Shown: piece by piece, positions 52,935 to 61,236 of the stretch
How positions within the stretch are numbered: position 1 is the first letter of the stretch
Layout of the letters: every line of letters starts with the position of its first letter
Assembly: GCF_000633395.1 (NCBI RefSeq)
Contig: NZ_AYMU01000007.1
Coordinates: 124,001-188,000 of the forward strand
Length of the DNA: 64,000 bases
From: Pseudomonas sp. PH1b
GTDB lineage: Bacteria; Pseudomonadota; Gammaproteobacteria; Pseudomonadales; Pseudomonadaceae
Direction: 5' to 3'
Program-made: the position numbers and the translations under genes
Notes under the pieces: generated by a model
Database searches by the model: none
What the model saw: only the letters and a program-made list of their open reading frames with translations
Told to the model about the DNA's origin: nothing

Positions 52935-53330
52935 GACCCTGTTGCCAGAGCGTCCAGGCCGCTGTCGAATCGGTTGCATGAGTGGTCAACCCAGGGCTGC
53001 TTGTGTGGATCGGGTTCGAGCATTTTCAGCAAGGTGATCTGAACATATCGTCTGGATAGGAGGTTGTGCGATCCGCGGCTGTTGCTCCCGGCCGTGGATG
53101 CTTTTCACGAAATCTTCACATCTGCCTGAGTACGCTCAAACCATCCGTTAAAAAGCAATATCCCTAGCCCGTTCCCCAGCGGGCTTTTTTTTGCGCGACG
53201 ATAAAACTCTTTTAAAATCAGCTGTCCAAGCCACCTGAGAACACCCGGGTGTGGCTGTAGCCGCCGGTTTTTGGGGGCGTGGCGCTGGGCTTTTGTGTCA
53301 GTTCGACAGTCTTTTTTCGAGGTTCAATTC
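52935..53330. other. Gene-free stretch with a terminator
   Basis: No gene is supported. The terminator at 53166-53193 lies about 230 nt after the lipoprotein gene. That is a long 3' region, which could be a 3'-UTR sRNA source, but I see no clear promoter for a separate RNA. Confidence 0.45.
53166..53193 (+). terminator. Terminator downstream of the small lipoprotein gene
   Basis: Arms AGCCCG and CGGGCT with an 8-nt loop, followed by eight U. Confidence 0.9.
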
Positions 53331-53696
53331 ATGCGTTTAACTCTACCTGCCCTGGTTGTGGGACTTCTGCTGGCTCAAGGCGCAATGGCCGGTGATGGCA
53401 CTGCTGCCATCGGTGGCGGCCTGGGTGGTGCGCTGGGTAATGTGGTCGGGCAGCAGCTTGGCGGCAGCACCGGTGCAGCCATTGGTGCGGGTGTGGCCGG
53501 GGCGGCAGGCAGCGCGGCAGGCGCACGTAAAGGCAGCCGGGCCAAAGCCGCGATTGGCGGTGGCCTGGGGTCGGCCGGGGGCTCGCTGATCGGTAATCGC
53601 CTGGGCGGCAGCACCGGTTCCACGGTGGGTGCCGGTATTGGCGGCGCTGCAGGTGGAGCCCTGGGGAGCAGCATGGGTCACAAGAAGCGTCATTGA
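53331..53696 (+). CDS. Exported glycine-zipper protein with internal duplication
   Basis: A 121-residue protein with a Sec signal peptide (cleavage near AMA-GDGT, residue 20). The rest is made of glycine-zipper repeats (GGLGGALGNVVG, IGAGVAGAAGSAAG), followed by a basic tail GHKKRH. The mature part is a duplication: residues ~27-60 and ~73-106 align closely. Glycine zippers insert into or span membranes, so it is probably an envelope protein. Function unknown; a terminator follows. Confidence 0.8.
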   Translation: MRLTLPALVVGLLLAQGAMAGDGTAAIGGGLGGALGNVVGQQLGGSTGAAIGAGVAGAAGSAAGARKGSRAKAAIGGGLGSAGGSLIGNRLGGSTGSTVGAGIGGAAGGALGSSMGHKKRH

Positions 53697-53712
53697 TCTT
53701 CGCGCCTGTTTG

Positions 53713-53739
53713 AAAAACCCGGCCTCGTGCCGGGTTTTT
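53713..53739 (+). terminator. Terminator after the glycine-zipper gene
   Basis: Arms AAAAACCCGGC and GCCGGGTTTTT with a 5-nt loop. Confidence 0.95.
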
Positions 53740-53803
53740 CATGCGTGCTGGTCGGGGCTTGCCATACTGGCAGCAAGCATTTCCATTGCCCCAGGAGAGG
53801 ATC

Positions 53804-53965
53804 ATGCCTAGTGCCATTCCAGGCCCAGCAGTGCCAGACCCCGCAGAGCCGTCGGTGATCAACGATCCGGGGAACGAAGACCCCGGCTCCTTGCTGGACG
53901 ACGCGCGGGTGCCATTGCAAGAGGCTCCTGACGAGGACGCAAACGAACCCGATCCTCACGAGTGA
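53804..53965 (+). CDS. Small acidic Pro-rich protein, 53 residues
   Basis: A 53-residue, strongly acidic and proline-rich protein (MPSAIPGPAVPDPAEPSVIN at its start), with no signal peptide and no cysteines. The ribosome site AGGAGAGG is excellent, which is the main reason to accept it. Similar small proteins are common in Pseudomonas. Function unknown. Confidence 0.68.
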   Translation: MPSAIPGPAVPDPAEPSVINDPGNEDPGSLLDDARVPLQEAPDEDANEPDPHE

Positions 53966-54116
53966 ATGCCCTGGCATGGCCTTCATCTGGCCACGGTTGC
54001 TCGCGACCCGGCCCCGCCGCTATGCTGCTGAATCCTTTAATTGAAGCGTTGCCGAGCACAACCGGCCGTACCTGAGCCGTTCCCTGGAATGTAACTTTGC
54101 TAACGGATCAGATGGG

Positions 54117-54812
54117 ATGAATGCACAGTTGAATGATTTGGCGCCGATCAAGGCGGTTATTTTCGACATGGACGGCTTGCTCCTCGACACTGAGGGTATC
54201 TACACCGAGATCACTCGCTCGATCGTCGAGCGCTATGGCCGTACCTACGATTGGACCATCAAGCAGAACATCATTGGGCGCGGCGCCGCGGACCTGGCGC
54301 AGTACGTGGTGCAGGCCCTGGACCTGCCCATCAGCGCCGAGGAATTCCTGACCTTGCGTGAGCCGCTGATGCGCGAGCGTTTTCCTCACGCTGAAGCGAT
54401 GCCGGGTGCCCAGCAGCTGGTGCGGCATTTGAAGGCGCACCGGATCCCCATCGCGGTGGGCACCAGTTCCTCGCAGATGTCCTTCGGAGAAAAGATCACT
54501 CGCCATGGCGACTGGTTCGCGCTGTTCGACACCATAGTCACCGCCGACGATCCTGAGGTGACGGCAGCCAAGCCGGCGCCGGACATCTTCCTGACCGCGG
54601 CCCGGCGCCTGGGCGTGGCGCCCGAGGAGTGCCTGGTGTTCGAAGACTCGCCGTTCGGCGTGACGGCGGCCAAGGCTGCCGGCATGAGCGTGATCGCTGT
54701 ACCGGATCCGGCGATGGCAGACGCCAGGTTTGCCCATGCCGACGGGATTATTCGTTCGCTCAAGGGCTTTCAGCCCGCTGCCTGCGGCCTGCCGCACCTG
54801 CTCTGGTCCTGA
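54117..54812 (+). CDS. HAD-superfamily phosphatase (beta-PGM/pseudouridine-phosphatase-like)
   Basis: A 231-residue HAD hydrolase of subfamily IA. Motif I is FDMDGLLLDTE (nucleophile Asp near residue 17), motif II lies in AVGTSSS, the Lys of motif III is in AKPAPDIF and motif IV is EDSPFGVTAAKAAG. The cap region resembles beta-phosphoglucomutase and HDHD1-type pseudouridine-5'-phosphatases. It is a single gene with a terminator; the substrate is unknown. Confidence 0.9.
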   Translation: MNAQLNDLAPIKAVIFDMDGLLLDTEGIYTEITRSIVERYGRTYDWTIKQNIIGRGAADLAQYVVQALDLPISAEEFLTLREPLMRERFPHAEAMPGAQQLVRHLKAHRIPIAVGTSSSQMSFGEKITRHGDWFALFDTIVTADDPEVTAAKPAPDIFLTAARRLGVAPEECLVFEDSPFGVTAAKAAGMSVIAVPDPAMADARFAHADGIIRSLKGFQPAACGLPHLLWS

Positions 54813-54875
54813 GACAGCAATCACCTCGATAGAAGGGCGCAACGCGTCGGCGCTACTCTTTGCGCCAGCACCCTG

Positions 54876-54912
54876 AAAAACGGGCCAACCTGATACCGGT
54901 GGCCCGTTTTTT
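54876..54912. terminator. Bidirectional terminator HAD/SDR
   Basis: Arms AAAAACGGGCCA and TGGCCCGTTTTTT with a 12-nt loop. U-runs on both strands suit the converging genes. Confidence 0.93.
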
Positions 54913-54923
54913 GTGCCGTGGCG

Positions 54924-55670
54924 TCAGGCGCTGAAACCGCCGTCGATGCTCAGGTTGGCACCGGTGATGTAGGCCGCTTCGGGGCCGGCCAGGTAGGCGA
55001 CAAAGCTGGCAATCTCTTCCACCTTGCCGTAGCGGCCCACCGCCATCATGCCCATCAGGCTGGCGGCGAACTCGCTGTCTGCCGGGTTCATGTCGGTGTC
55101 CACCGGCCCGGGTTGGACGTTATTGATCGTGATGCCACGGGGGCCCAGGTCGCGGGACAGGCCTTTGGTCAGCCCCACCAGCGCGGCCTTGCTCATGGCG
55201 TAGGGGCCGCCACCGGCGAAGGGCATGCGATCGGCGTTGGTGCTGCCGATGTTGATGATGCGTCCACCTTCGCCCATGTGCCGTGCGGCCTCCTGGGTCG
55301 CGATGAACACACTGCGCACGTTGATTGCCAGGGTCTGGTCGAAGTCTTCCAGCTTGAACTCGTCCAGTGGCGCGACGGCCAGTACACCGGCGTTGTTCAC
55401 CAGGATATCGAGGCGGCCAAAGGCCTGGACGGTGCTGCTCACGGCGTTGCGGATAGCCACCGCATCCGCGCTGTCGGCGTGAATCGCCAGGGCCTTGCCG
55501 CCTTTGGCGATGATGCTGTCACGCAGGGCGTGGGCCTTGCTCGTCGAGCTGACGTAGGTGAAGGCGACGCTGGCACCTTCGGCCGCCAGGCGCTCGACGA
55601 TGGCTGCGCCAATGCCACGGGAACCGCCTTGGATCAAGGCCACTTTGCCGCTGAGGGTGTGCTTGCTCAT
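54924..55670 (-). CDS. SDR-family oxidoreductase
   Basis: A 248-residue short-chain dehydrogenase. The cofactor motif is QGGSRGIGAA near residue 14; the catalytic Tyr-Lys pair is in GGPYAMSKAAL and the Ser in INIGSTNAD. The cofactor loop suggests NADP(H). Substrate unknown. It diverges from a LysR regulator, which probably controls it. Confidence 0.91.
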   Translation of the reverse strand: MSKHTLSGKVALIQGGSRGIGAAIVERLAAEGASVAFTYVSSTSKAHALRDSIIAKGGKALAIHADSADAVAIRNAVSSTVQAFGRLDILVNNAGVLAVAPLDEFKLEDFDQTLAINVRSVFIATQEAARHMGEGGRIINIGSTNADRMPFAGGGPYAMSKAALVGLTKGLSRDLGPRGITINNVQPGPVDTDMNPADSEFAASLMGMMAVGRYGKVEEIASFVAYLAGPEAAYITGANLSIDGGFSA

Positions 55671-55720
55671 GGGTGTCTCCAGAGATTCAAGGCCGGGTTG
55701 CCTTGTGCTTGAGGGCGAGT

Positions 55721-55733
55721 ATCAACCGTTGAT
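55721..55733. promoter_or_regulatory. Possible LysR-type site between the SDR and LysR genes
   Basis: The palindrome ATCAAC-C-GTTGAT lies in the 126-nt divergent region, 51 nt from the SDR start and 64 nt from the LysR start. Dyads of this size in such a spot are typical LysR sites. Confidence 0.5.
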
Positions 55734-55796
55734 TAGGCTCTGTGTAGTCGGTAATCCCTATACTCTGTGTAAACCAAAAGTTGAGAATCGCTGTCT

Positions 55797-56720
55797 ATGG
55801 AAGCCTTCAGCAGTATCGAGTGTTTTGTTCGCAGCGCCGAAGTCGGCAGTTTTGCCGAAGCGGCCCGTCGCCTCGGCCTGACCCCGGCGGCGGTCGGCAA
55901 AAGCGTCGCCAAGCTGGAGGCCCGGGTTGGCGTCAGGCTTTTTCAGCGCAGCACCCGGCGCCTGACCCTGACCGAGGCCGGGCAGGTGTTTCTGGCAGAG
56001 GTCAGTGACAGCCTGCAGACCATCCAGAACGCGGTAAGCACCCTGGCCAATGTCCAGGGGCGTCCGGCCGGGACGCTCAAGGTCAGCGTGGGAACGGTAT
56101 TCGGTTGCCTGTACATAGTGCCGATGCTGGGGGCGTTCCTGCAGCGCTATCCGGACATTCACCCGGACTGGCATTTCGACAATCGCCAGGTGGACCTGAT
56201 CGGCCAGGGATTCGATGCGGCCATCGGCGGTGGTTTCGAGTTGCCGCAAGGATTGGTGGCTCGCCGGCTGTCACCCGCCCATCGGGTGCTGGTGGCCAGT
56301 GCCGCCTATCTCCGGGATCGCACCGCGATCAGCGCGCCCGAGGACCTGCGGCATTGCCGGGGAATCCTGATCCGCTCGCCACAGACCGGACGCATCCGCA
56401 CCTGGCAACTGACTGGGCGTGAAGGCGGCATGCAGCCTCTGGAGCTCAAGGCCGGCATGACCATGAGTGACTCCGAGGCCGCCTGCATCGCCGCGGCCCA
56501 AGGCTTGGGGGTGGCCCTGGTGAGCATGCCGTTTGCCGTCAATTACCTGCGCTCCGGCACCCTGCAGCGGGTGCTGCCGGATTGGTATGTGGATGACGGT
56601 TTCACCTCGATCTACTACGCCGAGCACAAGATGCTGCCGGGCAAGACCCGAGCCTTCGTCGACTTCGTCATCGAGCAGTTCGCCGAGCAGGGCCTGGCCG
56701 GCGCGTTCAGCGCCATCTGA
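55797..56720 (+). CDS. LysR-family regulator
   Basis: A 307-residue regulator with the N-terminal winged helix (residues 1-60: FAEAARRLGLTPAAVGKSVA) and a C-terminal substrate-binding effector domain starting near residue 90. It diverges from the SDR oxidoreductase, the standard LysR layout, and likely activates that gene in response to its substrate. The C-terminus converges on the racemase gene. Confidence 0.94.
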   Translation: MEAFSSIECFVRSAEVGSFAEAARRLGLTPAAVGKSVAKLEARVGVRLFQRSTRRLTLTEAGQVFLAEVSDSLQTIQNAVSTLANVQGRPAGTLKVSVGTVFGCLYIVPMLGAFLQRYPDIHPDWHFDNRQVDLIGQGFDAAIGGGFELPQGLVARRLSPAHRVLVASAAYLRDRTAISAPEDLRHCRGILIRSPQTGRIRTWQLTGREGGMQPLELKAGMTMSDSEAACIAAAQGLGVALVSMPFAVNYLRSGTLQRVLPDWYVDDGFTSIYYAEHKMLPGKTRAFVDFVIEQFAEQGLAGAFSAI

Positions 56721-56763
56721 AAGCGGTGGCCGGTGCTGCGCTCGGCGAACTGGAGCAGCAGCT

Positions 56764-57492
56764 TCAGCGGCCCTGGCGCATCGGCCAGCCAACCACACGC
56801 TTGGGCCGAGGCGTCGCGTAGGTCCGCACCTTGGACGTGGACAGCCCCAGGCGCACCAGGGATTCGGCGATGGTCACCGCCGCCGTCACGCCGTCCACCA
56901 CCGGCACCCCGGTGCGCTGGCGGATCTGTTCATCGAGCCCGGCCATGCCGCCGCAGCCCAGGCAGATGACTTCGGCCTTGTCTTCGGTCACCGCCAGTTC
57001 GGCCTGGCGGACGATGGATTCCACCGCCCGCAGCGGGTCTTCCTCCAGCTCCAGTACTGCCAGGCCGCTGGCCCGGACCGAAGCGCAGCGTTCATACAGG
57101 CCGGAGAGTCTCAGGCGGTCCTCGATCAGCGGCACGGTGCGATCCAGGGTGGTCACCACCGAGTAGGCGTGGCCGAGGAACATCGCGGTGCTGGCGGCGG
57201 CATCAGTGATGTCCACCACCGGCACATTCAGCAGCTCCTGCAGGCCTTCGCGGCCATGTTCGCCGTAGCCGGCCTGGATCACCGCGTCATAGGGCTGGTC
57301 GTAGGCCAGCACCCGGTCCATTACGGCAATCGCCGCCAGGTAGCTTTCAAAGTTGCCTTCCACCGATTCGGCGCCGAAGTAGGGGGTCAGGCCGATGATC
57401 TCGGTTCCTGGCGCCGCCACGCTTTGCGCCTGGCGGGCGATGGCTTGGGTGATGCTGTCGGTGGTGTTGACGTTGACCACGAGAATTCGCAT
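56764..57492 (-). CDS. Asp/Glu/hydantoin racemase family protein
   Basis: A 242-residue member of the HyuA/HpxA-type racemase family; relatives interconvert the enantiomers of hydantoins or allantoin. The C-terminal catalytic Cys is present in ICLGCGGMAGL. At the place of the first catalytic Cys (often ACFGDPG) the sequence reads QAGYGEHG, so that Cys is missing. The enzyme may therefore be a one-base racemase, a lyase or inactive. It is cotranscribed with the permease gene just upstream, which suggests uptake and conversion of a hydantoin-like ring. Confidence 0.83.
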   Translation of the reverse strand: MRILVVNVNTTDSITQAIARQAQSVAAPGTEIIGLTPYFGAESVEGNFESYLAAIAVMDRVLAYDQPYDAVIQAGYGEHGREGLQELLNVPVVDITDAAASTAMFLGHAYSVVTTLDRTVPLIEDRLRLSGLYERCASVRASGLAVLELEEDPLRAVESIVRQAELAVTEDKAEVICLGCGGMAGLDEQIRQRTGVPVVDGVTAAVTIAESLVRLGLSTSKVRTYATPRPKRVVGWPMRQGR

Positions 57493-57546
57493 GGGGGTTC
57501 CTTGTCGAGGGGCAATTCAGGGCCCGGCGGACCGGGCCGTTCACAT

Positions 57547-59094
57547 TCAATGGCTGACGTTGTCCACGGCGATCGACTCGCCGCTGACGTCCGCATACCC
57601 GGGCTGACGCCGGGCGATGATCAGGTAGAGCAGGCCGGCGATACCGGCACCGATCAGCCAGGAAAAGGGCGAGACGCTGGCAAAGCCCGGCACCAGGGCC
57701 AGGACAATGGCGATCAGGGCGGCGGGAATAAATGCCGCCACCGCCCGCAGGTTGACCCCGCGGCTGTAGAAGTACGTGCCTTGGGGGTCTTCGCTGTACA
57801 GCTGGGGCACGTTGACCTGGGCTTTGCGCAGGATCCAGTAGTCCACCATGATCACCCCGTACAGCGGGCCCAGCAGCGCGCCGAGGCCGGAGAGGAAGTA
57901 CACGATCACCAGCGGGCTGTTGTACAGGTTCCACGGCAGGATCAATACCGCGAGCGCGGCGCTGATCAGCCCGGCACGACGGAAGGTCAGGTACCTGGGG
58001 GCAAGGTTGCTGAGGACGAAGGCCGGGGCGACGAAGTTGGCCATGATGTTCACCGCCACGGTAACGATCAGGAATGCCAGGCAGCCCAGGACCAGGAACA
58101 GGGTGTTGGGGATCGAGGCGATGATCTCGGTGGGGCTTTCGATGACCCGGCCATTGATCTGGAACTGCGCGCCGCACAGCAGCACGGTGATGGTGGCGAA
58201 CACCAGGATGTTCACCGGCAGGCCCCAGAAGTTGCCGATCTTGATGGTCTTGCGGCAGGGCGAGGAACGGGCGAAGTCGCAGAAGTTGAGGATCAGGGTG
58301 CCGTAGATTGCCAGCCACAGGGCGCCGCCGGCGAAGATCTGCCGCCACATTTCGCCGCCGGTCAGCGGCTCGCGGATCGACCAGGCGATCTGCCCGTCGG
58401 CCTGGGTGTACATCCAGGCGGCCAGGCAGGCCACGGTCAGCAGGATGATCGGCCCGGCGAAGGCTTCGTAGCGCCGGATCATCTCCATGCCGTAGGCGAG
58501 GATCGCCAGTTGCACCAGCCAGATCACCAGGAAGCAGGCCCAGCCCAGGGTCGACAGGCCGAGGATCGAGTTGTGGTCGTAATCGGCAAAGCCCGGATGG
58601 ATGGCCGTGAGCAGCACCCGGAACACCACCGAAGCCAGGTAGGTCTGGATGCCGAACCAGGCGATGGCGATCACCGCGCGGATCAGCGCCGGAATCTGCG
58701 CGCCATGGATGCCGAAGCTGATGCGACTGATCACCGGGAACGGCACCCCGGTCTTCTGCCCCATGTAGCCGGACAGGTTCATGAAGAAATACACCAGCGC
58801 CGCGCCTATCCCCAGGGACAGCAGGATCTGCCAGCCGCCCAGGCCCAGGGCATAGAGGCCGATGGCGAAGGAGTAGTTGGCGATGTTGTGCACATCGTTG
58901 GTCCACAAGGCAAAGATGCTGTAGCCACCCCAGCGCCGGCCTTCGACCTTGGTCGGTGCCAGGTCGCGGTTGTGCAGGCGTGGGCTGAGCGTAATGGGGG
59001 TCGGATGGGCATCGGCGACCGGTTGTTGGACGTTGTGCGAATGCAGCGAGGAGGGCAGATCCAGTGCGATGTTGTTGGAAGGGCTGGTACGCAT
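57547..59094 (-). CDS. NCS1-family nucleobase/hydantoin/allantoin transporter
   Basis: A 515-residue inner-membrane symporter of the Mhp1/PucI/FurE type. The start of the membrane domain, GGYSIFALWTNDVHNIANYS, and later FCDFARSSP are family marks of sodium- or proton-coupled NCS1 carriers. About 12 membrane segments. I chose the ATG at 59094 for its AGGAG ribosome site. The racemase-family gene follows 54 nt later. Together they point to uptake of a hydantoin, allantoin or related heterocycle. The strong operator lies about 150 nt upstream. Confidence 0.9.
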   Translation of the reverse strand: MRTSPSNNIALDLPSSLHSHNVQQPVADAHPTPITLSPRLHNRDLAPTKVEGRRWGGYSIFALWTNDVHNIANYSFAIGLYALGLGGWQILLSLGIGAALVYFFMNLSGYMGQKTGVPFPVISRISFGIHGAQIPALIRAVIAIAWFGIQTYLASVVFRVLLTAIHPGFADYDHNSILGLSTLGWACFLVIWLVQLAILAYGMEMIRRYEAFAGPIILLTVACLAAWMYTQADGQIAWSIREPLTGGEMWRQIFAGGALWLAIYGTLILNFCDFARSSPCRKTIKIGNFWGLPVNILVFATITVLLCGAQFQINGRVIESPTEIIASIPNTLFLVLGCLAFLIVTVAVNIMANFVAPAFVLSNLAPRYLTFRRAGLISAALAVLILPWNLYNSPLVIVYFLSGLGALLGPLYGVIMVDYWILRKAQVNVPQLYSEDPQGTYFYSRGVNLRAVAAFIPAALIAIVLALVPGFASVSPFSWLIGAGIAGLLYLIIARRQPGYADVSGESIAVDNVSH

Positions 59095-59236
59095 TCCGGC
59101 ATGCTCCTGACTCCGGCCCTGGATGACTGTGCTTGAGCGACGGGGCTCGACAATCTTCGTCACAGGGGAGGAATCACTGGGTTCGGGGCATCTGCAGCTT
59201 GAGTCGTGGGTCAGGCTTGCGGACGGTTAGTGTATG

Positions 59237-59267
59237 TATGTTTTGGTTTTTTTGTATACAAAACATA
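59237..59267. promoter_or_regulatory. Strong dyad operator of the NCS1/racemase operon
   Basis: TATGTTTTG (59237-59245) and CAAAACATA (59259-59267) are a perfect 9-bp inverted repeat with a 13-nt spacer. Overlapping it lies a 14-nt perfect palindrome, TTTTGTATACAAAA (59250-59263). The TGTATACA core fits operators of FadR-type GntR regulators. The stretch around it is AT-rich, as in the promoter of the operon on the minus strand. Confidence 0.72.
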
Positions 59268-59582
59268 GATCGACTAAAGCCACTTCTGTGCCAATTTCGC
59301 GACTATGAAATTGGCTGCTGATTTCGTTTTGTTATGGGTTATTCCTAACCTTCTGAAAATACGAGATTAAAAATTGACCGTTTGAACAGGTATTTATTTT
59401 TCGCCGGGCGCGGCTTGGCGTCCCATGGATATCGGCGGAGGAAAGGCTTGTAACCTTTTGGGGCGGGGGAGGTTTTAAGTGCACACAAAAATGGCACCGA
59501 CGGTGACATTCTTGTGTACAGGCTTTGCTGCAGGTTGGCTGTTCAGTGCGGGCGTCCTTCAGGCGCGCCCGCAGGGAGGGGG
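59268..59582. other. Gene-free stretch with two hairpins, downstream of cysH
   Basis: No gene is supported. A 41-nt near palindrome lies at 59480-59520 (arms TGCACACAAAAATG and CATTCTTGTGTACA around CACC/GGTG). A second hairpin with perfect 8-bp arms TGCGGGCG/CGCCCGCA lies at about 59548-59574, only a few nt after the cysH stop. The latter may act as a cysH terminator, although it lacks a U-run. Confidence 0.5.
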
Positions 59583-60317
59583 TCAGGCTTTGCTGATGAT
59601 GTTGCCGGCGTGCAAGCCGCATTCCTTCTGGGTGGCTTCCTCCCACCACCAGCGGCCTTCGCGCTCGTGCTGGTTGGGCAGTACCGGGCGGGTGCAGGGC
59701 TCGCAACCGATGCTGATGAAGCCGCGCTCGTGCAGGCTGTTGTAGGGCAGTTCGAGCATGCGGATATAGCCCCAGATCTCTTCGCTGCTCATCTGCGCCA
59801 GCGGGTTGAACTTGTACAACGGGCGTTCCGGCGTGGAAAAGGCGCTGTCGATTTCCAGCACCGCCACCTGGCTGCGGGTGCCGGGGCTCTGGTCGCGGCG
59901 CTGGCCGGTGGCCCAGGCGCTGACCGTGGACAGCTTGCGGCGCAACGGCTCGATCTTGCGAATGCCGCAGCACTCGCCATGGCCATCCTTGTAGAAGCTG
60001 AACAGGCCCTTTTCCTTGACGAAGGGTTCAAGCTTGCTGTGGTCCGGCGAGATCAGCTCGATGTCGATCTTGTAGTGCTCGCGCACCTGATCGATGAAGC
60101 GATAGGTTTCCGGGTGCAGGCGACCGGTGTCGAGGCTGAATACCTTGACCTGCTTGTTCAGCTTCCAGGCCATGTCCACCAGCACCACATCCTCGGCACC
60201 GCTGAAGGAGATCCACAGGTCATCACCGAACTGGGCGAAGGCCAGCTTGAGGATGTCCTGGGCGGACTTGTTGGCATAGGTCGCGGCAAGTTCAGCGACG
60301 TCGAACGATGGGCTCAT
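59583..60317 (-). CDS. cysH: Assimilatory adenylyl-sulfate reductase
   Basis: Reduces adenosine 5'-phosphosulfate to sulfite in cysteine synthesis. The 244-residue protein has the sulfate-binding [12 protein letters not shown] region near residue 36. It also has the four-cysteine signature [10 protein letters not shown] plus [10 protein letters not shown] that binds a 4Fe-4S cluster, so it uses APS rather than PAPS, as in P. aeruginosa. The catalytic Cys is in the C-terminal KECGLH. It diverges from thrH; pabB is the next minus-strand gene. Confidence 0.96.
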   Translation of the reverse strand: MSPSFDVAELAATYANKSAQDILKLAFAQFGDDLWISFSGAEDVVLVDMAWKLNKQVKVFSLDTGRLHPETYRFIDQVREHYKIDIELISPDHSKLEPFVKEKGLFSFYKDGHGECCGIRKIEPLRRKLSTVSAWATGQRRDQSPGTRSQVAVLEIDSAFSTPERPLYKFNPLAQMSSEEIWGYIRMLELPYNSLHERGFISIGCEPCTRPVLPNQHEREGRWWWEEATQKECGLHAGNIISKA

Positions 60318-60492
60318 CAGGGCGGTTTCCTACAGGTCGGTGGCGCTGCGCGCTCTATAGGGGGGCGATCTTAACAAAATCCGCAGCCTGCTGGCGCGCT
60401 CCTCTGCGTTGCGCCTTGCGGGGCGAATCGCTAGAGTTCGGCAGCCCTTTTGCTCGCTCAATTTAAATAATCAGAACCAATGGGAGTGTCTT

Positions 60493-61110
60493 GTGGAAAT
60501 TGCCTGTCTCGATCTGGAAGGTGTACTGGTCCCGGAAATCTGGATCGCCTTTGCCGAAAAAACCGGGATTGAATCCCTCAAGGCAACCACCCGGGATATT
60601 CCCGACTACGACGTGCTGATGAAGCAGCGCCTGCGGATTCTCGACGAACACGGCCTGAAGCTCTCGGACATCCAGGAAGTGATCGCCACCCTCAAGCCCC
60701 TGGAGGGCGCGGTGGAGTTCGTCAACTGGCTGCGCGAACGCTTCCAGGTGGTGATCCTTTCCGACACCTTCTACGAGTTCTCCCAGCCGCTGATGCGCCA
60801 GCTGGGCTTCCCGACCTTGCTCTGCCACCGCCTGATCACCGATGACAGCGGTCGGGTGAGCGGCTATCAACTGCGCCAGAAAGACCCCAAGCGCCAGTCG
60901 GTGCTGGCCTTCAAGAGCCTGTACTACCGGGTGATTGCGGCGGGGGATTCGTACAACGACACGACGATGCTGGGTGAGGCGGATGCCGGCATCCTGTTCC
61001 ATGCCCCGGACAACGTGATCCGCGAATTCCCGCAGTTCCCGGCGGTGCACAGCTTTGCCGAACTGAAGCAGGAATTCATCAAGGCTTCCAACCGCCCCCT
61101 GAGCCTGTAA
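60493..61110 (+). CDS. thrH: Phosphoserine phosphatase/homoserine phosphotransferase ThrH
   Basis: A 205-residue HAD enzyme that both dephosphorylates phosphoserine and moves phosphate to homoserine. Motif I is LDLEGVLVPE, the unusual DLEG form that marks ThrH. The third motif is in AGDSYNDTTMLGEA near residue 151. It starts with GTG and a TGGGAG site. It diverges from cysH, linking serine and threonine metabolism to cysteine, as in P. aeruginosa. Confidence 0.95.
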   Translation: MEIACLDLEGVLVPEIWIAFAEKTGIESLKATTRDIPDYDVLMKQRLRILDEHGLKLSDIQEVIATLKPLEGAVEFVNWLRERFQVVILSDTFYEFSQPLMRQLGFPTLLCHRLITDDSGRVSGYQLRQKDPKRQSVLAFKSLYYRVIAAGDSYNDTTMLGEADAGILFHAPDNVIREFPQFPAVHSFAELKQEFIKASNRPLSL

Positions 61111-61118
61111 AGCCGTTC

Positions 61119-61204
61119 TCGTAGGAGGCGGCTTGCCGGCGAAGGGGCCCTTGGATTTTGCGCAAATCCTGGCGACGCCTTCGCTGGCAAGCCAGCTCCT
61201 ACGG
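61119..61204. repeat. Pseudomonas REP pair 3 (REPIN)
   Basis: REP units TCGTAGGAGGCGGCTTGCCG (61119-61138, then GCGAAGG) and inverted CCTTCGCTGGCAAGCCAGCT (61178-61197, then CCTACGG) flank about 30 nt. A further partial unit (TCTTGCCGGCGAGGCC) follows near 61221. The pair separates thrH and pabB. Confidence 0.85.
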
Positions 61205-61236
61205 GGGGAGAGCGAGGTGCTCTTGCCGGCGAGGCC

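Noticed and set aside
56533..59136. 867-codon plus-strand frame opposite racemase and NCS1 permease
   Set aside because: It is His/Gln/Asp/Gly-rich antisense composition; both minus-strand genes have clear family motifs.
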